From: Opitutia bacterium
GTDB taxonomy: Bacteria; Verrucomicrobiota; Verrucomicrobiia; Opitutales; Opitutaceae
Assembly (NCBI GenBank): GCA_003142615.1
Contig: PLMW01000069.1
Coordinates: forward strand, 31,302 to 95,301
Direction of reading: 5' to 3'
DNA: 64,000 nt
Shown: positions 8,593 through 16,260 of the stretch, in pieces
How positions within the stretch are numbered: position 1 is the stretch's first letter
How the letters are laid out: every line of letters starts with the position of its first letter
Made by a program: the position numbers and the translations under genes
The notes under the pieces: model-generated
Told to the model about the DNA's origin: nothing
What the model saw: the letters and a program-made list of their open reading frames with translations, nothing else
Databases searched by the model: none

Positions 8593-9573
8593 ATGCTTCC
8601 CCGTCTGATGCCGCCTTTGTTCGCCGTCCTCGACCCCCTCCTCCCGCTCCCTTGGTGGGCGTGGGCCGGTTTCTTTGCCTTTATTTCCGCCATGCTGGCG
8701 CTGGACCTCGGCGTGTTTCAACGTCACTCGCACGAGGTGAAAATGAAGGAGGCGCTCGTCTGGTGTGGGGTCTGGTTCACCCTGGCCATGGTCTTCAACG
8801 GCCTGGTCTACCGCTGGCGGGGCGCCGAGTTCGGCAACCAGTTTCTCGCGGCCTATCTCGTCGAGCTGTGCCTGAGCGTCGACAACGTTTTCATCTTCAT
8901 CGTCATCTTCGCCTACTTCAAGGTCGCGCCCAAGTGGCAGCATCGCGTGCTGTTCTGGGGCATCGTCGGCGCCGTGCTGATGCGCGCGACCTTCATCCTG
9001 GCGGGCGTAAGCGTAATCCAGCGCTTTCACTGGGTACTCTACCTCTTCGGCGCGTTTCTCGTGTACACGGGCATCAAGATGGCCCTGCCCCGCCGGGAGG
9101 AGGTGGACGTCAACCCCGACCACAATCTGGCCGTGCGGGTCTTCCGCCGGTTCTTCCCGGTGGTGACGCAGCAGGAGGGCGGGCACTTCTTCGCGCGCGA
9201 GGCCGGCCGGTTTGCGGCCACGCCGCTTTTTATCGTGCTGCTGGTCGTCGAAACGACCGACCTGGTCTTCGCGCTCGACTCGCTGCCCGCGGTGCTGGCG
9301 ATCACGAAGGACGCCTTTGTGGCGCTCACCTCCAACGTCTTTGCGATCCTCGGCCTGCGCTCCCTTTACTTCGCGCTCAACGGCGTCATGCAGCTCTTCC
9401 GTTACTTGAAGCTCGGGCTCGCGATCATTCTGGTGTTCATCGGCGTGAAGATGTTGACCGAACCTTGGATCGACATCTCCACCGGCGTCGCGCTGGGCGT
9501 CATCGGCGGCGTGCTCACCATGTCCGTGCTGGCCAGTGCGTTCATTCCGGAGAAGCCCGCGCCGCGCGTGTGA
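8593..9573 (+). CDS. TerC/Alx family integral membrane protein
   Basis: A 326-residue protein with about eight transmembrane helices. It carries the family's charged membrane motifs ELCLSVDNVFIFIVIF and VVETTDLVFALDSLPAVLAITKD. TerC/Alx proteins are implicated in manganese export and, for TerC itself, tellurite resistance. The acidic residues within the helices are the likely metal site. ATG 8593 begins the family-like N-terminus; an open frame extends upstream to 8437 but is not homologous. I looked for the yybP-ykoY manganese riboswitch in 8414-8592 and could not support it. Confidence 0.88.
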   Translation: MLPRLMPPLFAVLDPLLPLPWWAWAGFFAFISAMLALDLGVFQRHSHEVKMKEALVWCGVWFTLAMVFNGLVYRWRGAEFGNQFLAAYLVELCLSVDNVFIFIVIFAYFKVAPKWQHRVLFWGIVGAVLMRATFILAGVSVIQRFHWVLYLFGAFLVYTGIKMALPRREEVDVNPDHNLAVRVFRRFFPVVTQQEGGHFFAREAGRFAATPLFIVLLVVETTDLVFALDSLPAVLAITKDAFVALTSNVFAILGLRSLYFALNGVMQLFRYLKLGLAIILVFIGVKMLTEPWIDISTGVALGVIGGVLTMSVLASAFIPEKPAPRV

Positions 9574-9594
9574 ACCCCGACACCTGCGCGCGGC

Positions 9595-10323
9595 TTACAG
9601 GCCCAGCAGGCTTCCGTGCCGCTTGAGCCAGCGCTCGGCGGCGCGCCACGCGGGGCAGACCGCCTCCACCCGCGCCCAGAATCGCGCCGAGTGGTTCATC
9701 TCCCGCAGATGCATCAACTCGTGGTGGATGATGTAATCCCGCACAAAGTCGGGCGTCTGCACCAGCCGCCAGTTGAGCGAGATCGTGCCGCCAGCCGAGC
9801 ACGAGCCCCAGCGCGAGCGCTGGTTGCGGATGGTGACGTTGCGGATTTCGATGCCGGTTTCGGCCGCCAGCTCCCAGGCGCGGGCGGGCAGCTCGATGCG
9901 CGCCCGGCGGGCGAACTGTGCCTCGAGCGCCGGCCGCAGATCGCCGTCGAGCCGCGGCACGCGGAACACGTCGGCGCCCAGGCAAACCATCGGCCGCCCG
10001 CCCTCCGCCGCCACGCGGATCGGCTGCGCTTCACCCCGCCAGAATATGGGTGTGCCGGGCGTCCACACCTCGGCGGCGCGCGGCCGGGCTTGGTGCCGCG
10101 CCCAAGCGCGCTCCAGCCAGGCGCGGTGCTGCTCGACGAACCGCCGCGCCTCGCGCTCCGAGCCGTGGCGCGGAACGGTGGCCACAGCGACGCCGTCGCG
10201 CCGCAGCGTGAGCCGGTAATGGCGGGCACGCGCGCTGCGGACAAATCTGACCTCGGGCTCCGTCGCCCCGGACGAGGTCTCGAAAGATGCCGTCGGTTCC
10301 GCCACGATTGCGGGCGCACTCAA
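9595..10323 (-). CDS. YgjP-like (DUF45) M48-type metallopeptidase domain protein
   Basis: A 242-residue protein. Near its C-terminus is the zinc motif HHELMHLREMNHS (HExxH at about 201-205, third ligand His212), preceded by NQRSRWGSCSAGGTISLNWRL, a hallmark of the YgjP/WLM-like group. The N-terminal half has the beta-rich segment (RHYRLTLRRDGVAVATVPRHGS) seen in this family. The physiological substrate of YgjP-type proteins is not established. It converges with terC, and the two stops are about 20 bases apart. Confidence 0.85.
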   Translation of the reverse strand: MSAPAIVAEPTASFETSSGATEPEVRFVRSARARHYRLTLRRDGVAVATVPRHGSEREARRFVEQHRAWLERAWARHQARPRAAEVWTPGTPIFWRGEAQPIRVAAEGGRPMVCLGADVFRVPRLDGDLRPALEAQFARRARIELPARAWELAAETGIEIRNVTIRNQRSRWGSCSAGGTISLNWRLVQTPDFVRDYIIHHELMHLREMNHSARFWARVEAVCPAWRAAERWLKRHGSLLGL

Positions 10324-10418
10324 ACATTTCCCCGGAAAAAGACCAGCCGCCAGTTTTCCGCGACGGCGGATTGGGGCGGAAATTTGCCTCGTTCACCGCA
10401 GCCGTTAGCTTGCCGATC

Positions 10419-10772
10419 ATGAGTACGCCCTCCGGCCTCGCCCGCACTCCCGCGCCACCCTACTGCGCCGTGATCTTCACCTCCCGGCACACGGAGGGCG
10501 ACCACGGCTACGGCGCCATGGCGCGGAAGATGGAGGAGTTGGGCTCCCGCTACGACGGCTTCCTCGGCCTCGAGAGCGTGCGTGGCGCCGACGGCACGGG
10601 CATCACGGTGAGCTACTGGCGCGACGAAGCGGCGATCCTCGCCTGGAAGCGCGACACCGAGCATCAGCAGGCCCAGCGCGGCGGACGCGAGACGTGGTAC
10701 GAGGCCTACGAGGTGAGGATCGCGCGCGTCGAGCGTGCCTACGGCTTTCAACGTTCCGCCAGCCGCTTGTAG
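10419..10772 (+). CDS. Antibiotic-biosynthesis-monooxygenase (ABM) fold protein
   Basis: A 117-residue dimeric ferredoxin-like protein. The core PPYCAVIFTSRHTEGDHGYGAMARKMEELGSRYDGFLGLESV, then GITVSYWRDEAAILAWKRDTEHQQAQRGGRETWYEAYEVRIARVERAYGF, matches the family that includes the heme-degrading-like YqjZ proteins. The W(R/K)DEAA.LAW and HxxAQ segments are diagnostic. Its 3' end overlaps the convergent GNAT gene by 25 bases. The enzymatic activity is not predictable. Confidence 0.85.
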   Translation: MSTPSGLARTPAPPYCAVIFTSRHTEGDHGYGAMARKMEELGSRYDGFLGLESVRGADGTGITVSYWRDEAAILAWKRDTEHQQAQRGGRETWYEAYEVRIARVERAYGFQRSASRL

Positions 10773-11248
10773 TAGATGGCGTTCGGCGCCAGGCGGCCAT
10801 CGGGATCGGCGGCGAAATCCGGGATGCCACCGGCCAACGTGTAGCCCAGCCGTTCGTAGAATTTCGTGGCGCCGCCCTCCCCCACGCTCGTGTCGAGAAA
10901 CAGCAGGGCACGGCCCCGTGCCCGGGCCTCGGCCTCGACCCGCGTCATGAGCGCCGCCAGCACCATGACCTTCTGCACCTCGGCGCGATGCCGCCCGTTG
11001 GCGCGCGGCTCGAGCGCCAGCTGCGCGCTGCCGACGAGGCGTCCGCCCTCGTCGAACGCGGCGAAAAGCAGCTTGTCCCCGGCGGACACCTCGGCGCCCA
11101 CCTTGCGCCAGTAAGCCTCCACCTCGCCGTCCGCGAGCGGTAGCACGAAACCCACTGACGCGCCGTTCTGCACGGCGTCGGTGGGCAGTCCGCCCAACTC
11201 GGACAGTCGTGCCGTGACGATTTCGCCGGACAAAAGATCAATCTTCAC
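10748..11248 (-). CDS. GNAT-fold N-acetyltransferase, acetyl-CoA loop apparently deleted
   Basis: A 166-residue GNAT-like protein. The fold is recognisable from LLFAAFDEGGRLVGSAQLAL, then RHRAEVQKVMV, then ALMTRVEAEARARGRALLFLDTSVGEGGATKFYERLGYTLAG. Between strand 4 (VQKVMV, residues 91-96) and helix 3 (LAALMTRVEA) the usual loop of about 8-12 residues ending in RxxGxG/A, which grips the acetyl-CoA pyrophosphate, is absent. The reading frame is intact. The protein may therefore be inactive, or the deletion may be recent. It overlaps the convergent ABM gene. Confidence 0.8.
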   Translation of the reverse strand: MKIDLLSGEIVTARLSELGGLPTDAVQNGASVGFVLPLADGEVEAYWRKVGAEVSAGDKLLFAAFDEGGRLVGSAQLALEPRANGRHRAEVQKVMVLAALMTRVEAEARARGRALLFLDTSVGEGGATKFYERLGYTLAGGIPDFAADPDGRLAPNAIYYKRLAER

Positions 11249-11267
11249 GGATGGCCCGGGGCAGTTT

Positions 11268-11852
11268 TCACGTCCGGTTTTGCGGGCCTTCCCGGCGGCG
11301 CTGCAGCGCGTGCCAGAAGCTGGGTATGTGCCCGGAAAAGCCGGGCAGGAGAAAGGCGATCACCATTTCCTCCACCCCGCACAGCACCTGCAGGATCACG
11401 GCGGCGTGAAACGGCACCGCGGACCAGCCGGCCAGCAACACCACCACCCCGGCCGGCAGGACCATGGCCATCGCCTTGGCCAGCCATGTATGGAAGCCCA
11501 GCACGCGGCGCCAGCGGACCAGCCCATAGGCCACGATGGCAAAACACCCGACCAGCGTCGTCACGAACCACGGCCATTCCTTCTGCATCACCTCCGGCCA
11601 CAACCGCCAGATCGCCGTCACCACCGCGGCGGTCATTACATAGTCACCCCAGCTGTCGAGCCGGCGGCCCAGATCGGACTCGGCCCCCAGCCGGCGCGCG
11701 AGAAAGCCGTCCAGCGCATCCGTCACCAGCGCGGCGCCGAACAGCGCCAGAAACCACGAGCGCGAACCCGTCGTCCCCGCCAGCACCACCATCAGCGGGG
11801 CCAGCACGACGATCCGCAAGAGACTGAGCAGATTGGGCAGTTGCTTGCGCAT
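11268..11852 (-). CDS. CDP-alcohol phosphatidyltransferase family membrane protein
   Basis: A 194-residue membrane enzyme with the complete catalytic signature D45-x2-D48-G-x2-A-R-x8-G62-x3-D66-x3-D70 (visible as DALDGFLARRL and DLGRRLDSWGD). These aspartates bind two metal ions and the CDP-alcohol. About five hydrophobic helices follow. The family includes phosphatidylglycerophosphate and phosphatidylserine synthases; the acceptor alcohol cannot be assigned. It is transcribed with the phosphoesterase upstream (6-base gap). Confidence 0.88.
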   Translation of the reverse strand: MRKQLPNLLSLLRIVVLAPLMVVLAGTTGSRSWFLALFGAALVTDALDGFLARRLGAESDLGRRLDSWGDYVMTAAVVTAIWRLWPEVMQKEWPWFVTTLVGCFAIVAYGLVRWRRVLGFHTWLAKAMAMVLPAGVVVLLAGWSAVPFHAAVILQVLCGVEEMVIAFLLPGFSGHIPSFWHALQRRREGPQNRT

Positions 11853-11858
11853 GGCGGT

Positions 11859-12296
11859 TTACAGCGGCACGACGCGCCAGTCGAACCGGCCCGGCCGGAT
11901 GCTCAGCCACGCGAAGCTCGGCGGCGCGCCGCCGCGGGGACGCGAGATGCACCCGGGGTTGAGCCAGCGCACGCCGTGCGCATCGGTTTCGTCGCGCGGC
12001 ACGTGCGTATGGCCGTGCAGCACGACGTCGGCCTCGTGCGGGGTCCGCGCGGGCGGCGCATGGATCAGCACAAATCGCACGCCGTCGCGTTGCAGGCGGA
12101 GTTCGCGCGGCCAGCCGGGGTGCCAGTCGCAATTGCCGAGCACCACGCGCAGCGGCGGCCCGAGCTGCTCAAACACCGCCAGCAGCGCGGGATCGCACAC
12201 GTCGCCCAGATGCCAGATCTCATCGGCGCCGCGCAGGCGCCGCGGCAGGCCGGGCGGATAACGGTCGTGCGTGTCGGCCAGAACGGCGATGCGCAT
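11859..12296 (-). CDS. YfcE/MJ0936-type calcineurin-like phosphodiesterase
   Basis: A compact 145-residue metallophosphoesterase. Metal ligands are visible in order: D8 and H10 (LADTHD), D32 (HLGDVCD), N55 (LGNCDWH), H79 (LIHA), and H96/H98 (HGHTHVP). The small size and the LNPGCISRPRGG closing strand match the YfcE branch of phosphodiesterases. It lies divergently from the Y-family polymerase and upstream of the phosphatidyltransferase. Confidence 0.88.
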   Translation of the reverse strand: MRIAVLADTHDRYPPGLPRRLRGADEIWHLGDVCDPALLAVFEQLGPPLRVVLGNCDWHPGWPRELRLQRDGVRFVLIHAPPARTPHEADVVLHGHTHVPRDETDAHGVRWLNPGCISRPRGGAPPSFAWLSIRPGRFDWRVVPL

Positions 12297-12376
12297 CAGT
12301 TCAGAGAGCAGAATCTCATCCGTTTGGCAAAGGCGGACTGGGGCGGCCCCCGTTTGACCCCGCGCCGGCGCCCGCC

Positions 12377-13732
12377 ATGCTGGCCGGCGTGCCGTTGCGG
12401 TCGCTCATCGTCGATTTCAACTCGTTCTTCGCCTCCTGCGAGCAGCAGGAGCGCCCGGCGCTGCGCGGCCGGCCCGTGGGCGTCGCTCCGGTCCTGGCCG
12501 AGACCTCGTGCTGCATCGCGGCCAGCTACGATGCCCGGCGGCACGGCGTGAAGGTGGGCACGCGGGTGGACGAGGCGCGGCGGCTGTGCCCCGGCATCAC
12601 CATCGTCGAGGCGCGCCCCGCGCTCTACATCCAATACCACCGCCGGCTCATCGCGATCATCGAGTCGTGCCTGCACGTGACCGAGGTCCTGTCGATCGAC
12701 GAGGTGGCCTGTGAACTCACCGCGACGTTCGCGCCGCGCGAGAAGGCGGTGACGCGCGCGCGCCGCATCAAGGCGGCGATCGCCCGCGAGGCCGGCGCGT
12801 GCCTCACCTGCTCCATCGGCATCGCGGCCAACCGGTTCCTGGCCAAGGTCGCCTCGGACATGCAGAAGCCCGACGGGCTGGTGGTGCTGGAGGACGCCGA
12901 CGTGCCGGCGCGCCTGCTGGAACTGGAGCTCGCCGATTTCGTGGGCATCGGCAGAAACATGGAGCGCCGCCTGCGCGCCCGCGGCATCGACACGGTGCGG
13001 AAGCTCTACGCCGCGACCAAGGCGGAGCTGCGCGGCATCTGGGGCGGCATCGAGGGCGCGCGCATGCATGCGCGCCTGCGCGGTGAAAACGTGCCGCTGG
13101 CGGCGCGCGAACACCGGACCGTCGGGCACTCGCACGTGCTGCCGCCCCCACTGCGCAACGAGACCGCCGCCCTCGCGGTGCTGCACCGCCTGCTGCAGAA
13201 GGCCGCGATGCGCCTGCGCCACATGGGCCTCTACGCGGGCGGGCTGCATGTCTCGGTGCGGCACCGCGAGGGCCGCGGCTGGAGCGACGAGCTGCGCTTC
13301 AACGAAACGCAGGACACCCTCCAGTTCACCCACGCGCTCACCCAGATCTGGGAGCGCCGGCGCGGCCGCGCGCCATTCCAGGTCGGCGTCGTACTGTTCA
13401 ATCTGGTCGAACTGCCGGGCCACACGCCCGACCTTTTCACCCATGAACAGGAGCAGGCGCGCGGGCGGCTGCACGACATTGTGGATTCCCTCAACCGCGC
13501 CTACGGCAAGAACACGGTCTACTTTGGCGGCGCGCACGGGGCCACGGGCTACGCGCCGATGCGCATCGCCTTCACGCGCATTCCCCAGCCGGAGATCGAG
13601 GAGATCGATCCCGCGCAGTCGAAGGTCATCCGGCCGGGAAAAAAACCGGGCCCGGGGGCACCGTCCGGCGATCCGCCGCAGCCGCGGATTGACGCCGGCG
13701 GGGCGGGGCGTCGTGCTAGCGCCCAGCCATGA
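12377..13732 (+). CDS. Y-family (DinB/UmuC-like) translesion DNA polymerase
   Basis: A 451-residue error-prone polymerase. The palm motif IVDFNSFFASCEQQERP holds the first catalytic Asp (D13) and the aromatic steric gate. The second motif LSIDEVACEL carries D108-E109. TCSIGIAANRFLAKVASDMQKPDGL is the canonical palm/thumb segment, followed by the helix-hairpin-helix thumb (DFVGIGRNMERRLRARGI) and a little-finger domain. The C-terminal tail beyond residue 410 is low-complexity. No SOS box is obvious in the 80-base gap upstream. The stop overlaps the next start (ATGA). Confidence 0.92.
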   Translation: MLAGVPLRSLIVDFNSFFASCEQQERPALRGRPVGVAPVLAETSCCIAASYDARRHGVKVGTRVDEARRLCPGITIVEARPALYIQYHRRLIAIIESCLHVTEVLSIDEVACELTATFAPREKAVTRARRIKAAIAREAGACLTCSIGIAANRFLAKVASDMQKPDGLVVLEDADVPARLLELELADFVGIGRNMERRLRARGIDTVRKLYAATKAELRGIWGGIEGARMHARLRGENVPLAAREHRTVGHSHVLPPPLRNETAALAVLHRLLQKAAMRLRHMGLYAGGLHVSVRHREGRGWSDELRFNETQDTLQFTHALTQIWERRRGRAPFQVGVVLFNLVELPGHTPDLFTHEQEQARGRLHDIVDSLNRAYGKNTVYFGGAHGATGYAPMRIAFTRIPQPEIEEIDPAQSKVIRPGKKPGPGAPSGDPPQPRIDAGGAGRRASAQP

Positions 13733-14814
13733 TCAGGGTCTTTGTTTCCGGCTGCTACGACATCCTGCACGCGGGACATCTGCAATTTTTCCGCGAGGCG
13801 CGCGCGCTGGGCGACCACCTCACGGTGTCCTTCGCCTCGGCCGAGGTGCTGTGGCGGCACGAGCAGCGCCGCAGTTCGCTGCCCGACGAGCACAAGCGCG
13901 CCCTGCTCGCATCGCTCGGGATGGTGGACGAGGTCGTGGTCGGCGCCGACCTGGAGGAGGGTCTCGACTTCAAGCAGGAGTTCCTGCGCCTGCGGCCGGA
14001 CATCCTCGCCGTGACGGAGGACGACAAGTACACCCCGCTCAAGCAGGCGCTGTGCGCGCAGACCGGCACGCGCTATGTCGTGCTGCCGAAGACACCGCCG
14101 CAATTTCCGCCCATCTCAACGACGGAGATCGTCCGCTGGATCCGTGCGCCGCAGGAGGCGCCGCTGCGCGTGGACTTCGCCGGCGGCTGGCTCGACGTCC
14201 CGCGCTTCGCGCGGCCGGATGGGTACATTGTCAACTGCGCGATCTCCCCCACTGTTTCGCTGCGCGCCTGGCCGTACGAGCACAACGCCGGCCTCGGCGG
14301 CAGCGGCGCGTGGGCCCTGCTCAACGGCAAGGACGGTGTCTCGTCCGAACTCGACCTTGGCGTGGGCTGGCAGGATCCGGCGGTGATTACCGAGACGGGC
14401 CTGTGCGTGTGGCGCAGCGGCCGGCGGCCGGAGCTGGAGGTGAAGTCCGACGGCGCCGTGCTAAGCGGACGCCTGGCACTGCTCTGGACCGGCCGGTCGC
14501 ACTCGACCCCGGCGCTCACCGAGCGGCCGCGCGATTTCGCCGCCATCGCCCGCGCCGGACGGACCGCGCGCGATGCGGTGTGGCGGCAGGACCTCACGCA
14601 ACTGGCCGACGCGGTACGGCAGTCGTACGCGGTGCAGCGGGCCGAGGGCATGGACCCGCTGCCGGACGATCCAGCGGGGGCGCTCGCCTGGAAATATTGC
14701 GGCGGCGGTTTCGGCGGTTATGCCGTTTATTTCTTCGCTGACTCTGCGGCGCGCGACGCCGCCTGCACGCGCCCGGGCTTCCGTCCCATCGAGCCCTACG
14801 TCGCCAAACACTGA
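13729..14814 (+). CDS. Fusion of cytidylyltransferase-like domain and compact GHMP-kinase-like domain
   Basis: A 361-residue two-domain protein. Residues 1-140 are a nucleotidyltransferase (FVSGCYDILHAGHLQFF with HAGH at 14-17, LAVTEDDKY, and ISTTEIV in place of the ISSTxIR motif), as in HldE C-domain, TagD or RfaE-like enzymes. From about 150 a GHMP-kinase pattern follows: LRVDFAGGWLDVPRFA (motif 1), GLGGSGAWALLNG (ATP loop), VGWQDPAVITETG, and WKYCGGGFGGYAVYFF (motif 3). The second domain, about 210 residues, is much shorter than usual (about 320). Heptose or fucose activation systems combine these activities, but not in this order. Function is inferred to be sugar-phosphate activation. Confidence 0.75.
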   Translation: MIRVFVSGCYDILHAGHLQFFREARALGDHLTVSFASAEVLWRHEQRRSSLPDEHKRALLASLGMVDEVVVGADLEEGLDFKQEFLRLRPDILAVTEDDKYTPLKQALCAQTGTRYVVLPKTPPQFPPISTTEIVRWIRAPQEAPLRVDFAGGWLDVPRFARPDGYIVNCAISPTVSLRAWPYEHNAGLGGSGAWALLNGKDGVSSELDLGVGWQDPAVITETGLCVWRSGRRPELEVKSDGAVLSGRLALLWTGRSHSTPALTERPRDFAAIARAGRTARDAVWRQDLTQLADAVRQSYAVQRAEGMDPLPDDPAGALAWKYCGGGFGGYAVYFFADSAARDAACTRPGFRPIEPYVAKH

Positions 14815-14919
14815 TGCGGTCCGCTGCATAAGCCGAACGCGCCACCACTCCGTTACGATTTAACAACCGTCAGCCGGAGGAATCCGGAGAGGACGGCATG
14901 AAAGGCCAAGCCGCCGGTT

Positions 14920-16014
14920 TCAGGCCCGGGAGGCGAACCAGGCGCGCAGGTTGGCGAGGCAGCGTTCGTTCTGCCCGGACGTGCCCACGGTGATGCGCAC
15001 ATGGTCGGGCAGGTTGCCGAACGGCCGCACAATGGTGCCGCGCGCCTGCAGAAAACCAAAGGCCTTCGCACCGTCCGGCACGCGTACGAGAATGAAATTG
15101 GCCTCGGAGGGTACGTACTCGAGCCCGAGCGCGCGGAATCCCGCGGCGAGCTGCTGGAGTCCGGCGCGGTTGTTCTCGCGACTGCGGCGCATGAACTCGG
15201 CGTCGTCGAGCGCGGCGACCGCCGCCGCCTGCGCCACCGTGTTGATGTTGAACGGCGCGCGGGCGCGCTGGAGCAGCGCCGCGATGTCGGGCCGGGTGTA
15301 GCCGTAGCCGACCCGCAGACCGGCGAGGCCGTAGATCTTGGAAAACGTGCGCGTGCAGAGCACCGGCCGGCCGCCGGCGATGAGCGGCCGCAGGTCGGGC
15401 GCGGGCTCCTGGTATTCGGCGTAAGCCTCGTCGAGCACGAAGAGCACGTCCTCGGGCAGGCTGCGCGCGAAGTCAGCCAGTTCCGTCCCGGTGTGGGCGG
15501 TGCCGGTGGGATTGTTCGGGCTGGCAAGGAACATGACGCGGGTGCGTGGCGTGACGGCGGCGCGCATGGCCGCCAGGTCATGCCGGAAGCCGGGCATCGC
15601 CACCTCGACCGGCTGCGCGCCCATTAGCAGGGTGATGAGCCGGTACATCACGAAGCCGTGCACGCCCATCACTGCCTCGGTGCCGGCCCCCAAAAAAACA
15701 TGGGCCACGAGTTCCAGCACCTCGCTGGAACCGTTGCCGAACACGAGCTGGTCGCACCCGACCTGCAGGCGCGCGGCGAGTTTGCCGGTGAGGTCCCAGC
15801 AACTGCCGTCCGGGTAAAGGTTCACCCCGCGCAGCGCGGCGGCGGCGGCGGCAAGGGCCTTCGGCGAGGGACCGAGCGGGTTTTCGTTGGAGGCCAGTTT
15901 GTCGATCCCGGCCGGATCAAGGCCGAACTCCCGCGCAACCTGCGCGATCGGCTTGCCCGGCTGGTAGACCGGCTGGTTCAGGATGTGGGGCTGGGCGAAT
16001 CGCGCGGCGTCCAT
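14920..16014 (-). CDS. hisC: Histidinol-phosphate aminotransferase
   Basis: A 364-residue class I/II PLP aminotransferase. Diagnostic features are KLASNENPLGPSPKA (39-53), FGNGSSEVLE (92-101), FLASPNNPTGT (162-172), VLDEAYAEY (193-201), the PLP lysine in TFSKIYGLAGLRVGYG (K226), and RPFGNLPDHVRITVGT with the phosphate-binding Arg near the C-terminus. This set fits HisC (step 7 of histidine synthesis; some homologues accept aromatic amino acids). I start at ATG 16014 because the 22 residues before it do not resemble the family. It is a single gene, with no his neighbours. Confidence 0.9.
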   Translation of the reverse strand: MDAARFAQPHILNQPVYQPGKPIAQVAREFGLDPAGIDKLASNENPLGPSPKALAAAAAALRGVNLYPDGSCWDLTGKLAARLQVGCDQLVFGNGSSEVLELVAHVFLGAGTEAVMGVHGFVMYRLITLLMGAQPVEVAMPGFRHDLAAMRAAVTPRTRVMFLASPNNPTGTAHTGTELADFARSLPEDVLFVLDEAYAEYQEPAPDLRPLIAGGRPVLCTRTFSKIYGLAGLRVGYGYTRPDIAALLQRARAPFNINTVAQAAAVAALDDAEFMRRSRENNRAGLQQLAAGFRALGLEYVPSEANFILVRVPDGAKAFGFLQARGTIVRPFGNLPDHVRITVGTSGQNERCLANLRAWFASRA

Positions 16015-16260
16015 GGCGGGTGCAAAAGGAGTCCTGCCTAAGCGAGCGTGGAAAAAGATGCAACGCTCGCCGTTGCGCATGGATTAGCTTCGGCGGACGA
16101 TCCCTTGCCGGCGACCGGCGGCGGAACCGGCCGGCGCCGCCGGAATGCGCGGATCGGGGCGGCAAAAAGGGCGCGGCGCCACGCCAATTTTCACGCGAAG
16201 AAACTCACACCGGCGGTGTTGCCTCGCGCCGGCCGTCTGGTTCACCTTGAGGTCTCCCCG

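Noticed and set aside
11181..12551. 456-codon plus-strand frame across the phosphatidyltransferase and phosphoesterase genes
   Set aside because: Antisense shadow with Arg/Pro/His-rich composition.
12296..13537. 414-codon frame antisense to the Y-family polymerase gene
   Set aside because: High GC content opens long shadow frames; the opposite frame has all catalytic motifs.
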